Under the pieces are notes generated by a model. That model did not search any database and had not been told where the DNA came from. It was given only the letters and a program-made list of their open reading frames with translations. Made by a program: the position numbers and the translations under genes. A DNA stretch of 64,000 nt, taken from assembly GCF_012863495.1 (NCBI RefSeq), contig NZ_JAAVJL010000004.1:1-64000 (forward strand). Reading direction: 5' to 3'. This document shows positions 63,212-64,000 of this stretch, in pieces. Positions within the stretch are counted from its first letter, which is position 1. The number at the start of each line of letters is the position of its first letter. The DNA is from Pseudanabaena yagii GIHE-NHR1. Its GTDB lineage: Bacteria; Cyanobacteriota; Cyanobacteriia; Pseudanabaenales; Pseudanabaenaceae.

Positions 63212-63238
63212 AAAAGACCACAATATCATTGTAGTCTT
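63210..63238 (-). terminator. Terminator for tRNA-Arg
   Basis: Read on the minus strand: stem AGACTACAATGATATTGTGG-type hairpin followed by TTTTTT. It lies 29 bases downstream of the tRNA 3' end. Confidence 0.75.
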
Positions 63239-63266
63239 GGCTTGTAATGTATATATTTCAACTAAC

Positions 63267-63339
63267 GGGACTGATCGGGATCGAACCGATGACCTAGCGC
63301 TTAGGAGGCGCTTGCTCTATCCAACTGAGCCACAGCCCC
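63267..63339 (-). tRNA. tRNA-Arg (anticodon CCU)
   Basis: 73 nt, read on the minus strand. Acceptor GGGGCTG pairs with CAGTCCC (one G-U), D arm GCTCAGTTGGATAGAGC, anticodon stem AGCGC/GCGCT with loop CTCCTAA (anticodon CCT), T loop GGTTCGATCC. No encoded CCA. Reads AGG codons. A common integration site, but no attachment repeat was noticed. Confidence 0.95.
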
Positions 63340-63547
63340 AAAAACTGTGTTTAGTAATTTACAGCAATTATACAAATATTATAACCATCGTCACCCAAAT
63401 TTGATAGCACCAAAGAATTAATGATTTTCAGTTACTGACTTATAGAGCTTCGAGAAACCTTTGAAAGCGTTGCTTTCAAAGGTTAATTCAGATCAAATAT
63501 CTATATATCATTGCATTACAGAGATTTGATCTGAATTAATTCGCAAT
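63340..63547. repeat. Spacer with two hairpins
   Basis: 63456-63484: perfect 13-bp stem AACCTTTGAAAGC, loop GTT. 63483-63539: 16-bp arms TTAATTCAGATCAAAT and complement around 25 bases. They lie downstream of the partial gene that follows and may terminate it. Confidence 0.75.
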
Positions 63548-64000
63548 TTACCAACTGCGTCCATTAACCGATCGCCTTAAACCAGATCCAACTAATTCCC
63601 TTTCTTCATTTTGAGAACTATTGGAAGCATCCTTAAACAGAGTTTCCTGTTTATCAGTCTGATACTTTTTCTCGTCACGAAGTAAGACTCCACGAATTGT
63701 CCTTACTAGCGATCGCTGGGCTAACTTAGATACCACATCACGACCAAGGCTGAGAGTTTGAGGTTTACTGAGGATGCGAGTTGCTAAGGGCAAAATATCA
63801 TTGGGAGTGATTGGCTTATCTTTTTGGAGGATTGACCATAGTCTTGCGATATATCCTAAACTTGATGGCGTTTCTGTCTTAGTAATATTTTCCTTAACTT
63901 GAGGATCAACCACAATGTCGCCAATTAGAGAAGTGCGAAGCCTCTCAGGTAAGCGCTTACTGGCTTCTACTTCAATACCTTTGACAATTTCATCGATAAT
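63548..64000 (-). CDS. Probable AarF/ABC1-kinase family protein, C-terminal part
   Basis: 150 residues visible; the 5' part is outside the window. IIDEIVKGIEVEASKRLPER and the helix run SLGRDVVSKLAQRSLVRTIR resemble the C-terminal region of cyanobacterial ABC1/AarF (UbiB-like) proteins, which influence quinone and tocopherol metabolism. The kinase-like core with KxGQ is not in view, so the name is tentative. Confidence 0.45.
   Translation of the reverse strand: MIDEIVKGIEVEASKRLPERLRTSLIGDIVVDPQVKENITKTETPSSLGYIARLWSILQKDKPITPNDILPLATRILSKPQTLSLGRDVVSKLAQRSLVRTIRGVLLRDEKKYQTDKQETLFKDASNSSQNEERELVGSGLRRSVNGRSW

Noticed and set aside
63267-63339. tRNA-Arg as the attachment site of an integrated element
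   Set aside because: No direct repeat of the tRNA 3' end and no integrase were found within the window.

Overview
The window is chromosomal DNA of a cyanobacterium. It carries the end of chlorophyll synthase (chlG), photosystem I genes psaF-psaJ, plastid-type ycf genes (ycf20, and a DUF3685/Ycf55-like regulator), a GUN4-tailed protein kinase and very many HIP1 octamers (GCGATCGC). The gene complement and the many hairpin repeats remind me of Pseudanabaena-type genomes, but that is recollection, not proof.

Layout. 1-40 kb is mostly core genome: chlG end, an RND adaptor lipoprotein, a REC-DUF3685 regulator, ycf20, a CobO-like protein without a P-loop, a stress protein plus VWA pair, dps, a CruG-like glycosyltransferase, an SPOR-like protein, an acyltransferase, tsaD, psaF-psaJ, a DUF4178 plus spermidine-synthase-like pair, a FemAB/GNAT-like protein, a DWARF27-like protein, a kinase-GUN4 fusion and clpB. 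A small accessory cassette at 23.3-25.6 kb has a DNA methyltransferase with a C-terminal Mrr-like nuclease domain followed by xisH and xisI. Then come a Gfo/Idh/MocA oxidoreductase, cobO, a Ca2+/H+ antiporter, a P-type ATPase, thiS, a CobW-type metal GTPase, aroE, a CPBP protease, a class V aminotransferase, a small channel-like protein and a cytochrome P450.

40-56 kb is an eroding accessory zone. It contains a frameshifted IS256 transposase, formamidase (amiF), a PIN toxin with an in-frame stop beside an intact antitoxin, an interrupted umuC, an IS5-type element split by an IS4-type element, a decayed IS630 element, a HEPN-like protein, a Nif11 protein, a PilB-type ATPase fused to an adenylate cyclase, and several dispersed short repeats. 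56-61.6 kb is a complete urease operon (ureA-ureB-ureC-ureG-ureD-ureE-ureF, minus strand). With amiF and its released ammonia this suggests use of organic nitrogen. The right end has an IS4 copy truncated by an IS1-type element, tRNA-Arg(CCU) and the end of a probable AarF/ABC1 kinase.

The most unusual non-coding signal is the number of long, nearly perfect hairpins. Stems are 13-29 bp with very small loops, and their sequences differ from site to site. Some lie between divergent genes, where they cannot be terminators. Some are cores of MITE-like elements with TATAGC...GCTATA ends. A separate 66-bp repeat ending in TTTCCNCTAGAAC occurs only in the 40-52.6 kb accessory zone.
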